The position numbers and the translations under genes are program-made. Positions 1 to 6,617 of a stretch of DNA of 13,477 nt are shown here, in pieces. The notes under the pieces are model-generated. The model was not told where the DNA came from. It did not search any database and saw nothing but the letters and a program-made list of their open reading frames with translations. The stretch is from JAULUH01 sp032111745 (GTDB taxonomy: Bacteria > Chloroflexota > Anaerolineae > JAAEKA01). Location: assembly GCA_032111745.1 (NCBI GenBank), contig JAULUH010000202.1:1-13477 (forward strand), in the 5' to 3' direction. Each line of letters begins with the position of its first letter. Within the stretch, counting starts at the first letter, position 1.

Positions 1-221
1 ATGTCGCGAGCGCGCAGCATCTTGCCGTCGATCTTGAAGACCTTGCGGCCCTCCTGGTTCTCGATCCAGAAGTCGTCGCCGATGGATGCAATCTTGTCGC
101 GCATCTTGTAGGTCTGGGCGTCGCCGCCCCTGCCGAACTCCTGGCGGTCTTCCTGCCGCTGTCCTTTGCGGGTCGTCGGCTCTTCCTGCGGAGCCCCGCC
201 GCTTCCTCTTTTACCTGGCAT
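1..221 (-). CDS. LURP-one-related (YxjI-like) family protein, 5' part only
   Basis: The first 73 codons of a gene that continues past the left edge. The N-terminus is basic, Gly/Gln-rich and probably disordered (MPGKRGSGG..). It is followed by YKMRDKIASIGDDFWIEN and a segment reading EGRKVFKIDGKMLRARD. This alternation of short beta strands (MRxK, GDDFxIExxxG, FxxDGKxLRxRD) is typical of the LURP-one/Tubby-C-like fold (DUF567, Bacillus YxjI group), whose bacterial members have no firmly established reaction. The start at 221 is supported by AGGAG nine bases upstream (231-235). The gene follows the 86-residue gene in the same direction after a 77-bp gap, and I see no convincing promoter there. 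The family call rests on pattern recognition over about 35 residues. No domain past residue 73 can be judged. Confidence 0.75.
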   Translation of the reverse strand, partial: MPGKRGSGGAPQEEPTTRKGQRQEDRQEFGRGGDAQTYKMRDKIASIGDDFWIENQEGRKVFKIDGKMLRARD

Positions 222-298
222 TGTGGTTAGCTCCTTTCAAAGCTGCATTATGATACGATCGATATCGAACCCGTGATGAGCGGCACCGTGCCCAATGA

Positions 299-559
299 TC
301 ACTTCCTCTCCCCCAGGAGAGTCACGGAAATCAGTGGAAAGCCCAGATTGTAGACGAGGTTCAACAGGCCGGCCAGCGCTGCCTGGTCCGCGAGCTCACC
401 TGTGAGCGTGGTCACTGCAGGTTCTCCCTCCCGGCTTGTGCACTGGATTTCCATGCCGCCAAGGTCTTCCACCCAATGTTGCTCGACCGCACCTTGCAGT
501 TCAATGCGATAGACGGCCGGCACGTGGATAGATAGCCCGCGCTTCATTGGTTCCAGCAT
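299..559 (-). CDS. Conserved small protein of unknown function (86 aa)
   Basis: A small, mildly acidic soluble protein without signal peptide, membrane segment or metal motif. The pattern is YRIELQGAVEQHWVEDLGGM (an early beta strand followed by a Trp/Gly-Gly motif), then TTLTGELADQAALAGLL and LGFPLISVTLL. It resembles short hypothetical proteins that I recall as common in Chloroflexota genomes, often near large LuxR/MalT-type regulators; that association is memory, not a search. No function can be assigned. The ATG at 559 has no clear Shine-Dalgarno sequence. The second Met (ATG at 545-547, giving MKRGLS..) is an equally possible start, four residues shorter. The gene follows the MalT-like regulator after a 206-bp gap. 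A TACAAT hexamer at 666-671 (minus strand) could be its -10 box, but no good -35 accompanies it. Confidence 0.7.
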   Translation of the reverse strand: MLEPMKRGLSIHVPAVYRIELQGAVEQHWVEDLGGMEIQCTSREGEPAVTTLTGELADQAALAGLLNLVYNLGFPLISVTLLGERK

Positions 560-694
560 AGGTGCAATTTCGTCGAGTTCGGGCGCAACTCATCCGCCGG
601 ACAGGCGCAGCATCTGCGCGCTAGGATCTGCGCTCGCATGACGTCCTCACGTCTTTACTAATGAAATTGTACAATGGGATCTGGGCGTTGAACA

Positions 695-724
695 GAGGCG
701 AAAACGAGGCGAAAACGGGGGGGG
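695..724. repeat. 11-bp tandem duplication followed by a G8 tract
   Basis: GAGGCGAAAAC occurs twice head to tail (695-705 and 706-716), followed directly by eight G residues (717-724). It lies in the 206-bp non-coding stretch (560-765) downstream of the regulator gene and upstream of the 86-residue gene. On the minus strand it reads as a C-run followed by two GTTTTCGCCTC units. Apart from this and the palindrome ATTGTACAAT at 666-675, I see nothing defined in the stretch. It may simply be replication slippage. Confidence 0.6.
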
Positions 725-765
725 AGGAATGATGAATGCGGAATGGGGACTGTGGGCACCGCCGC

Positions 766-3522
766 TCAGCTAATCTGTGGCGTAGGGGGCAAGATACCCA
801 GAGACCTGGCCTTGGCCACGGCCTGGCGCCGGTTGCCTGCCTGGAGCTTCTGGTAGAGGTTCATCGTGTGCTTGCGGACGGTGTCGGGGGAGATGGTGAG
901 GTAGGAGGCGATCTCCTGGTTGGTCAGGCGTCGCTCGAGGAGCAGCAAGATGTCGATCTCGCGGTTGGTCAACCTGCCGGCCAGTTCCTCGGCTGCGAGT
1001 AGGCGTTCCATCGAGCGCTCAGGGGAGGGAAGCGCAGCGAGAGCCTGGGGGATTAGTTGCGGCGTCGACGCAGCGTAGGCAGCAAGAATGCGCTGCACGT
1101 ACGCGCCGGCGCTTCCCTCGTGGACAAGCTGCTGGAAGTGTTTCATCAGGCCTGGCCCGGCGTCGACGAAGAGCCGCAGCGCGCCGCCAGGTTCCCCCAG
1201 GAGAACGGCGTCGCGCAATACGTCCACAGCGGCCTGGTCGTTGCCCTGTGCGCCGTAGAGCAGGCATTCCAGGGTCGCAATTTCAATCTGGCGACGCTGC
1301 GCATGCCTGGTCCCGGCCTCAGCGCGGCAGGTCGCCAGCAGTTTCCCAGCCCGCGCCAGCTGGTCCGGCCCGCCGGCGGCGATATAGCAGCGGATGGCAG
1401 TGAGGACGGGCAGCTCCCACAGGTCGAGGGCCAGCTGGGACTCCGGGTCCGCGACAAAGCTTGCGGGAGCAATCGTCCCCTGCCAGTTCAGCTCCAGACG
1501 CAGCGACAGAGAATCGGCGACCGGCATGAGGTTGACGTGGCCGCGTTCCGAGAGAAAGCTGCGCAGGGCGAGCACGGTCGTCTCGGCCGCCTGCGGTCGT
1601 CCCTGGGCTCGCTGCGCCCATGCCAGTCCCGTGAAGCTGTCGACGGCGGCTCGACTGTTGGCTTCATAGCACAGCGCAACGACCTCGCCGAACCAGCGTT
1701 CGGCAGCCTCCAGGTCGTTGCGCTGGTAGGCGGCCCAGCCGAGGCAATAGCTTGCCCAGGCCTTGCTGATCGGGCGGTTGGCCTGTACAGCCATCTGATG
1801 AAAGGTGCTTGCCGCAGCCTGCAGCGCGGGGAGGTCGGCCTGGTGGTAGTGGATGGCGCACAGGGCCAGCAGCAGGCGGAGGGAAGGGATATCCGGCTGG
1901 ATGGGCTGTCTGTGTAGCCGCTCGTTCACCATGGCCAGCGCTTCGTCAGACCGGCCTGTCTGTTGCAGGCCGGTGATCACCCAGAACTCGGCCAGGCCGC
2001 GCGCGAAGACCGCTTCGGGGCCGAGCTGTGCCAGGGCCAGGTTGGCACGGTGCAGGCCACGCTCCAGACTCCCTTTGACGAAGGTCGTCGCGGCCAGGGC
2101 GTTGATCGCACCCAGCCAACCTTCCTGCTCCGCAGGTGTATAGCCACCGGCACCGGCGGCAAGGCCGGCTTCGGCGGCCTCCAGCAGGGGCATCATCGCT
2201 GCGACCCTGTTGCGAAAATGGTATAGGAAGGCCTGGGCAACCAGCAGCCCAGGTCGTTGCCGCACCTCCGGGGGCAGGAGACCGAGCCAGCGCTCGAGCC
2301 TGTGCCAGCTCTCCTGGTTCAGGGCGTCGTGAATATGGGCCTCGACCAGCTGTGCTGCGGCCAGCGCATCCCCGGCCTGCACCGCATGGGTGATCGCCTC
2401 CTCCAACAGGCCGTGGGCCTCAAACCAGGCGCTGGCGCGACGATGCAGGCCAGCAATCGCTTCGGCGGTGTAGGCTTGGCGCAGGCGGTGGTACAGCAGA
2501 TCGCGTAGCAGATGATGGTAGCGGTACCAAAGGCCTTCGTCGTCGAGCGCAGCGAGGAAGAGATTGGAGCGCCACAGGTCAGCGACGAAGGCCTCACCGC
2601 CACCGGGGGGGGCGGCTGATCCGGCTATAGCCTGGCAAAGGGGGGCACAGAAGCGCTCGAGGATCGAGGTCTGCAGCATGAGCGTGCGTTGGGCATCCGG
2701 CAGCTCCTCCAGCACCTCGTTGAGCAGGTAGTCGGTCGCCAGGCGATGGCCGCTCTGCGCGAAGCGGCGGGCGAAGTCCTGGCGGTCGGGGCTCTCGCGC
2801 AGCGAGAGCGCAGCCAGCTGCAGGCCGACGGCCCAGCCCTCGGTGCGTTCGGCCAGCAGGGCGACGATCTCGTCCGCCACCGGCTCGTCCAGGGCCTGGC
2901 GCAGCAGTTCTGCAGTCTCCTCCGCTGTGAAGCGTAGGCTGGCGCTGCGCACCTCGTCCAGCTGGCGACGTCCGCGCAGTTGGGCGAGGCGTAGTGGCGG
3001 GTCGGTGCGCGTGATCAATACCAGGTGCAGGTCGTCCGGCAGGCGCTGCACCAGGCGCGCCATGAAGGTGTTGATGGGAGGAGTAGAGACCGTGTGGTAG
3101 TCATCGAGGACGAGCACCAGGGGTCCGGGCAGTTGTTCTAGATCGCGCAGCAGCACGTCGGCCACGCGGTTGGGCGGCGGTAGCTCGGGCGCTTGAAGCA
3201 GAGAGGCGATGGCCTGGCCGGCCTGGGGATAGGCCGTACGCAGCGCGGCCAGGAGATAGCTGGTGAAGGAGTCCAGGTCGGCGTCATGCTCGTCGAGGGA
3301 GAGCCAGGTGGAGGGGCACTCGACGGTCTCGAGCCAGAGGTTGACGAGGGTGGTCTTGCCGTAGCCGGCTGGTGCGGAGACCAACGTCAGCCGTCGGCTC
3401 CAGCCAGCAGTCAATTCTTCGAGCAGGCGCGGCCGCGGCACGAGCGGTGCAGAGGCACGCGGCCGGTGCAGCTTGGTGGCCAGCAGGAGCGACGCCGTTT
3501 GTGGTGCAGATGGGTCGGTCAT
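766..3522 (-). CDS. MalT-like STAND ATPase, LuxR-type transcriptional regulator
   Basis: A 918-residue cytoplasmic regulator. Residues 15-35 carry the usual TKLHRPR..LVPRPRL lead-in. A Walker A motif (APAGYGKTT) lies at about 51-58, Walker B (LVLVLDDYH) at about 135-143, and the TRTDPPLRLAQLRGR sensor at about 171-185. All are hallmarks of the MalT/LAL (large ATP-binding LuxR) branch of STAND NTPases. Residues 360-830 are Ala/Leu-rich helical repeats of TPR type, likely the effector-sensing part. Residues 850-910 form a LuxR/GerE helix-turn-helix (LTNREIDILLLL, NQEIASYLTISPDTVRKH, YQKL). Length is typical. An in-frame TAG 18 bases upstream makes 3522 the most upstream Met start; no Shine-Dalgarno sequence is visible, so the message may be weakly translated or nearly leaderless. 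The inducer is unknown. It is co-directional with the CobW-like gene but has its own candidate promoter. Its target could be neighbouring genes, but nothing in the sequence proves this. Confidence 0.92.
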   Translation of the reverse strand: MTDPSAPQTASLLLATKLHRPRASAPLVPRPRLLEELTAGWSRRLTLVSAPAGYGKTTLVNLWLETVECPSTWLSLDEHDADLDSFTSYLLAALRTAYPQAGQAIASLLQAPELPPPNRVADVLLRDLEQLPGPLVLVLDDYHTVSTPPINTFMARLVQRLPDDLHLVLITRTDPPLRLAQLRGRRQLDEVRSASLRFTAEETAELLRQALDEPVADEIVALLAERTEGWAVGLQLAALSLRESPDRQDFARRFAQSGHRLATDYLLNEVLEELPDAQRTLMLQTSILERFCAPLCQAIAGSAAPPGGGEAFVADLWRSNLFLAALDDEGLWYRYHHLLRDLLYHRLRQAYTAEAIAGLHRRASAWFEAHGLLEEAITHAVQAGDALAAAQLVEAHIHDALNQESWHRLERWLGLLPPEVRQRPGLLVAQAFLYHFRNRVAAMMPLLEAAEAGLAAGAGGYTPAEQEGWLGAINALAATTFVKGSLERGLHRANLALAQLGPEAVFARGLAEFWVITGLQQTGRSDEALAMVNERLHRQPIQPDIPSLRLLLALCAIHYHQADLPALQAAASTFHQMAVQANRPISKAWASYCLGWAAYQRNDLEAAERWFGEVVALCYEANSRAAVDSFTGLAWAQRAQGRPQAAETTVLALRSFLSERGHVNLMPVADSLSLRLELNWQGTIAPASFVADPESQLALDLWELPVLTAIRCYIAAGGPDQLARAGKLLATCRAEAGTRHAQRRQIEIATLECLLYGAQGNDQAAVDVLRDAVLLGEPGGALRLFVDAGPGLMKHFQQLVHEGSAGAYVQRILAAYAASTPQLIPQALAALPSPERSMERLLAAEELAGRLTNREIDILLLLERRLTNQEIASYLTISPDTVRKHTMNLYQKLQAGNRRQAVAKARSLGILPPTPQIS

Positions 3523-3588
3523 GGCAACTGGGCTTGGCTACATCACGTTGAATACCGGAGCGGCGATCCAGCCTCCGAACATGGCATG

Positions 3589-3608
3589 ATTGTACCATGC
3601 AATGTACC
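3589..3608 (-). promoter_or_regulatory. Candidate extended -10 promoter of the MalT-like regulator
   Basis: On the minus strand this reads GGTACATTGCATGGTACAAT. TGGTACAAT fits an extended -10 (TGN followed by TACAAT at 3594-3589), about 66 bases before the regulator start. No good -35 is present, which extended -10 promoters tolerate. GGTACA is repeated directly with a 12-base period and could be an operator half-site pair. This is inference from motif match only. Confidence 0.4.
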
Positions 3609-3674
3609 GGATCTTCGGGACCCCTCGGTCGATGGGATTCTCGGCCTGCGGTTCAGGGTCTGGCATCGAAGCTC

Positions 3675-4631
3675 CTATCGCACGATCCAGCTCGCTTCCA
3701 ACGCGGGTGCCTCCAGGCTTCCCGGTAGCCCGATGAAGACCACCCGTGTCCCCGGCTCGACCTCGTCCCACGCCGCGCCGGCCGTCAATGTCCAGCGCTT
3801 GCCGACCAGCTGCAGCTGGTAACGACGCTCCGGATCCTCGGCCAGATAAACGAAGCCCTTGGCGCGCAGCACGCCTGCCGGCAGCCCGGATACAAGGGCA
3901 CGCAGATCGGCCTCATGGATGGGCTCGCGGCGGGTGAAGCTACGCGTTTCGTACATCTCCTCGTGCTCATGCTCGCCCGCATCGTGGACGGCCTGGTCCG
4001 CCTGGTCGTCGGCGTGGCCGTGGCTATCGCGCCGGCCATTCGCTTGGGCACCAAACAGGATCGCCAGCGGGGCCTGGCCATAAGTGGTTTCCATTATACG
4101 CGTATCCGGCGCCAGTCCAACCAGCCAGGCGCGGACGGCTGCCAGCTCCTCGGGAGACACCAGGTCGACCTTGTTCAGCACCAGCAGGTCCGCGCCCCTG
4201 AGCTGACGGATCACCGTGTCGCCCACATACTTGTTGGCCGCCTTCTCGCGAATCTGCTCGGCGTCGGCCACCACGATGACGCCGTCCAGCTCCAAGTGCA
4301 GGATGGCGCCGTACTGGCCGACCTTTACCGGGTCGGAGACGCCGCTGGCCTCGACGATGACGTGATCGATCTGGTCCCCGCGCTTGCTCACCTGGTTGAG
4401 CGCCATCATGAAGCCGTCGGCCAGGCTGCAGCAGATACAGCCACTGGCCAACTGGATGGTCTCGCCGTCGTGGCTGTCGATCAAATCGGCGTCGATATTG
4501 ATGTCGCCGAAGTCGTTGACCAGCACTGCCAGGCGCAGGCCCTGGCTGTTGCGTAGCAGGCTATTGAGCAGCGTGGTCTTACCCGCGCCCAGATAGCCAC
4601 CGATGATGGTGTAGGGGATGCCTTGTCTCAT
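3675..4631 (-). CDS. CobW/G3E-family (COG0523) GTP-binding metallochaperone-like protein
   Basis: A 318-residue cytoplasmic GTPase. Walker A (GGYLGAGKTT) is at 11-20, the CxCC metal-binding signature (GCICCSL, C65/C67/C68) follows the beta strand after VNDFGDINID, EASGVSDP is near 94-101, and the G4 motif NKVD is at 153-156. Residues 199-225 form an acidic, His-rich loop (H204, H206, H216, H221, H223) that probably binds Zn, Ni or Co, before the C-terminal CobW_C domain (about 230-315). Family members deliver metal to client enzymes in a GTP-dependent way. The start at 4631 is preferred because the Walker A domain begins just after it and AGGA lies eight bases upstream. The reading frame stays open upstream into the preceding gene, but that extension is not conserved-looking and would be antisense-like filler. 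The gene follows the amidohydrolase by 92 bp containing a strong hairpin, so a hydrolase-chaperone pairing is plausible. The actual metal cannot be read from the sequence. Confidence 0.93.
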   Translation of the reverse strand: MRQGIPYTIIGGYLGAGKTTLLNSLLRNSQGLRLAVLVNDFGDINIDADLIDSHDGETIQLASGCICCSLADGFMMALNQVSKRGDQIDHVIVEASGVSDPVKVGQYGAILHLELDGVIVVADAEQIREKAANKYVGDTVIRQLRGADLLVLNKVDLVSPEELAAVRAWLVGLAPDTRIMETTYGQAPLAILFGAQANGRRDSHGHADDQADQAVHDAGEHEHEEMYETRSFTRREPIHEADLRALVSGLPAGVLRAKGFVYLAEDPERRYQLQLVGKRWTLTAGAAWDEVEPGTRVVFIGLPGSLEAPALEASWIVR

Positions 4632-4650
4632 AAGCGAGTCCTGCCATGAT

Positions 4651-4706
4651 TCCGCGAACGGATCATGCGCGGCGCTGCCCTGCGCCACGCATGATCCGTT
4701 CGCGGA
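4651..4706. repeat. Long, near-perfect hairpin between amidohydrolase and CobW-like genes
   Basis: A 19-bp perfect inverted repeat (left arm 4651-4669 starting TCCGCGAACGG, right arm 4688-4706 ending CCGTTCGCGGA). It continues, after a single C/A mismatch (4670/4687), with 5 more pairs (GGCGC 4671-4675 with GCGCC 4682-4686) around the hexaloop TGCCCT. The 25-bp stem starts 18 bases after the amidohydrolase stop and ends 19 bases before the CobW-like start, just upstream of its ribosome binding site. No U-run follows on either strand, so it is not a textbook intrinsic terminator. Possible roles are mRNA 3'-end protection, processing or attenuation, or a palindromic protein-binding site. Confidence 0.85.
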
Positions 4707-4723
4707 GTTCCCAGCGTAGGTCT

Positions 4724-6409
4724 TTAGGACTTTGGCGGGTAAACCGTCACGCCTTCCTTGAGCGTTTCGACGACCTTGATCTTCAGCATATCGTCGGTCG
4801 CCACGGTCAGCGGGTTGGCATCCAGGATGACGAGGTCGGCCAGCTTGCCGGCTTCGAGGGTGCCCTTCTGGTCTTCCTCGAAGAGCTGCCAGGCCGCATT
4901 GATCGTCAGGGCCTTCAGGGCCTCCCAGCGGTCGATACGCTCGGCGGGGCCGATGACCTTGCCCTCGCGCGACTGGCGGGTGATCGAGGACCACATCACC
5001 CGCATCGGGTCCATGGGCGTCACCGAGAAATCGGTGTGGTTCGAGCATACCAGGCCCTTATCTGTCGCGGACTTCATAGGGCTGATGAAGCTGGCCCGCT
5101 TCTCGCCCAGGTTGGCGGTGTGCTCGGTGCCCCAGAAGAAGGTGTGCGCGGTGAAGAAGCTTGGCGAGAACCCGAGCTCGGCGTACGCGTCGAGCTGGTC
5201 GGGACGCATCACCTGGGAGTGGATGATCACCGTGCGTCGATCGTCCGCAGCCTTGACACCGGCAAGGCGCGCGCCGTCGATGATCATGTCGATGGCGGCG
5301 TCGCCGTTGGCGTGGCAGAACACCTGGATGCCCGCGTCGTAGATCTTGGCCAGTGCCTTGTTGACTTGCTCAGGCGGGAACAGGGGTGCGCCGCGCCAGT
5401 TCTCTTCGCCACCGGGGCCAGGGGTGAGCAGCGGCTCGGTCCAGAAGGCCGTCTTCCCCTGTGGCGACCCGTCCATGGCGAACTTGATGCCCTGCAGCTT
5501 GAGGTGGTTCTTGTAGAAGCCAAAGGCCTCGGGCGCCTCGTCGGGCAGATCCATCGGGCCGCCGGTGAAGTTCGGCGCGTACTCCCGCACGAGCGCCGGC
5601 ACCTCGAAGATCAGCGGCAAAGACACGACGTCGAGGTACAACAGACCTTCTCCCGCGCCCTTGCGCAGAAACGCCAGGTCCTTGGCATGGGTGCCGCCCT
5701 CCTGGCAGGTGGTCACACCTGCTCTGGCGTAGATCTGCTGGGCCTCGAAGAGGGTGTCGAGCAGCTCCCGCTCCGAGGGCATGGGCATGTTTCCGAAGAT
5801 GGGCAGGAACGCGGTCTCCATGATGAAACCGGCCGGCCTATTGGTCCCTTCGACGCGGTTGATGATGCCACCCGGCGGCGTCGGCGTGTTCTCGTCCATC
5901 CCCACCTCGGCAAACGCCGCCGAGTTGAGCACCGCGCCGTGGTTGGAGCTGTGAATCAACATGACCGGGTTGTCCGGGAAGTAAGGGTCGAGCTCCGACG
6001 CCAAGAGCTCGCGGCCCTCGGCCAGGTTCGAGCGGTCATAGCCGTAGCCGATGATCCAATCGCCCTTCTTCAATCCGAGCCTCTTCACGTGCTCTTGCAG
6101 GACAGGGACGAAGTCGGCGACCTTGGTGATTGGGCCTACGGGCGGTCCGGATACGTTCGCCCACTTGACGATCTGTGGCGCGTTCATGAAATGGCCATGC
6201 GAGTCGATGAACGCCGGCAGCAGCGTATTACCCTCCAGGTCGACCAGCCGTGTGTCGTCGGTCCTGCTGCGCATGACGTAGTCTTTCTGGCCGGTGGCGA
6301 TGACGCGCCCGCCGGCCACGGCGATCGCCTCGACCTCTCGCCGCTCGTCGTCCATGGTGATGATGGGGCCGCCGAAGTAGATGGCTTCGGCCTGTTTCTC
6401 TCCGGACAT
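4724..6409 (-). CDS. YtcJ-type metal-dependent amidohydrolase (amidohydrolase family 3)
   Basis: A 561-residue cytoplasmic hydrolase of the amidohydrolase superfamily, YtcJ/NfdA branch. The N-terminal beta-sandwich segment (IYFGGPIITMD..) leads to the first metal-binding strand LPAFIDSHGHF with H71 and H73. It is followed by the family-typical MDGSPQGKTA segment, the GIQVFCHANGDAAID strand, RTVIIHSQVM, and VCSNHTDFSVTPMDPMRVMWSSI near the C-terminal part. The end is the returning sandwich, with GTLEAGKLADLVILDANP. Length is normal for the group. The substrate is unknown: characterised relatives hydrolyse N-formyl or other amide bonds, and no residue here decides between these. There is no signal peptide. 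The start at 6409 has AGGAG seven bases upstream. A strong-looking promoter at 6500-6528 separates it from the formate dehydrogenase operon. The CobW-like gene downstream may load its metal. Confidence 0.92.
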   Translation of the reverse strand: MSGEKQAEAIYFGGPIITMDDERREVEAIAVAGGRVIATGQKDYVMRSRTDDTRLVDLEGNTLLPAFIDSHGHFMNAPQIVKWANVSGPPVGPITKVADFVPVLQEHVKRLGLKKGDWIIGYGYDRSNLAEGRELLASELDPYFPDNPVMLIHSSNHGAVLNSAAFAEVGMDENTPTPPGGIINRVEGTNRPAGFIMETAFLPIFGNMPMPSERELLDTLFEAQQIYARAGVTTCQEGGTHAKDLAFLRKGAGEGLLYLDVVSLPLIFEVPALVREYAPNFTGGPMDLPDEAPEAFGFYKNHLKLQGIKFAMDGSPQGKTAFWTEPLLTPGPGGEENWRGAPLFPPEQVNKALAKIYDAGIQVFCHANGDAAIDMIIDGARLAGVKAADDRRTVIIHSQVMRPDQLDAYAELGFSPSFFTAHTFFWGTEHTANLGEKRASFISPMKSATDKGLVCSNHTDFSVTPMDPMRVMWSSITRQSREGKVIGPAERIDRWEALKALTINAAWQLFEEDQKGTLEAGKLADLVILDANPLTVATDDMLKIKVVETLKEGVTVYPPKS

Positions 6410-6499
6410 GGTTCACTCCTTGGTGATTGGATTTCGGACTGGAAAGTGCGGACGGGGGCCTGAAACCAACACTTCACAGGATGGACCTCGCCCTCGAAG

Positions 6500-6528
6500 A
6501 TTGTACCCCAGATGGGGATATCCTTCAA
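6500..6528 (-). promoter_or_regulatory. Sigma-70-like promoter of the amidohydrolase gene
   Basis: The minus strand shows TTGAAG (6528-6523), a spacer of exactly 17 bases, and TACAAT (6505-6500), about 90 bases before the amidohydrolase start. The spacer contains the small palindrome CCCCATCTGGGG, a possible repressor site. It lies in the 208-bp gap after the formate dehydrogenase stop and argues that amidohydrolase and CobW-like genes form a separate transcription unit. Confidence 0.6.
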
Positions 6529-6617
6529 CCCATCCACACCCACGGCACAGGGAAGCAGGCGCGTGGCTCTTGCCGGCTGGACGCCAGCCTGCCGGACACC
6601 AGGCCCTCCTGCCCGTG

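Noticed and set aside
4632..5048. A 139-residue N-terminal extension of the CobW-like protein
   Set aside because: It would run through the hairpin and overlap the amidohydrolase in another frame, has no family resemblance, and the Walker A domain with its own ribosome binding site starts at 4631.
4646..6463. Long plus-strand open frame (605 codons) opposite the amidohydrolase
   Set aside because: Its translation is His/Arg/Val-rich, typical of the antisense of a high-GC gene, with no recognisable domain; the minus strand carries clear amidohydrolase motifs.
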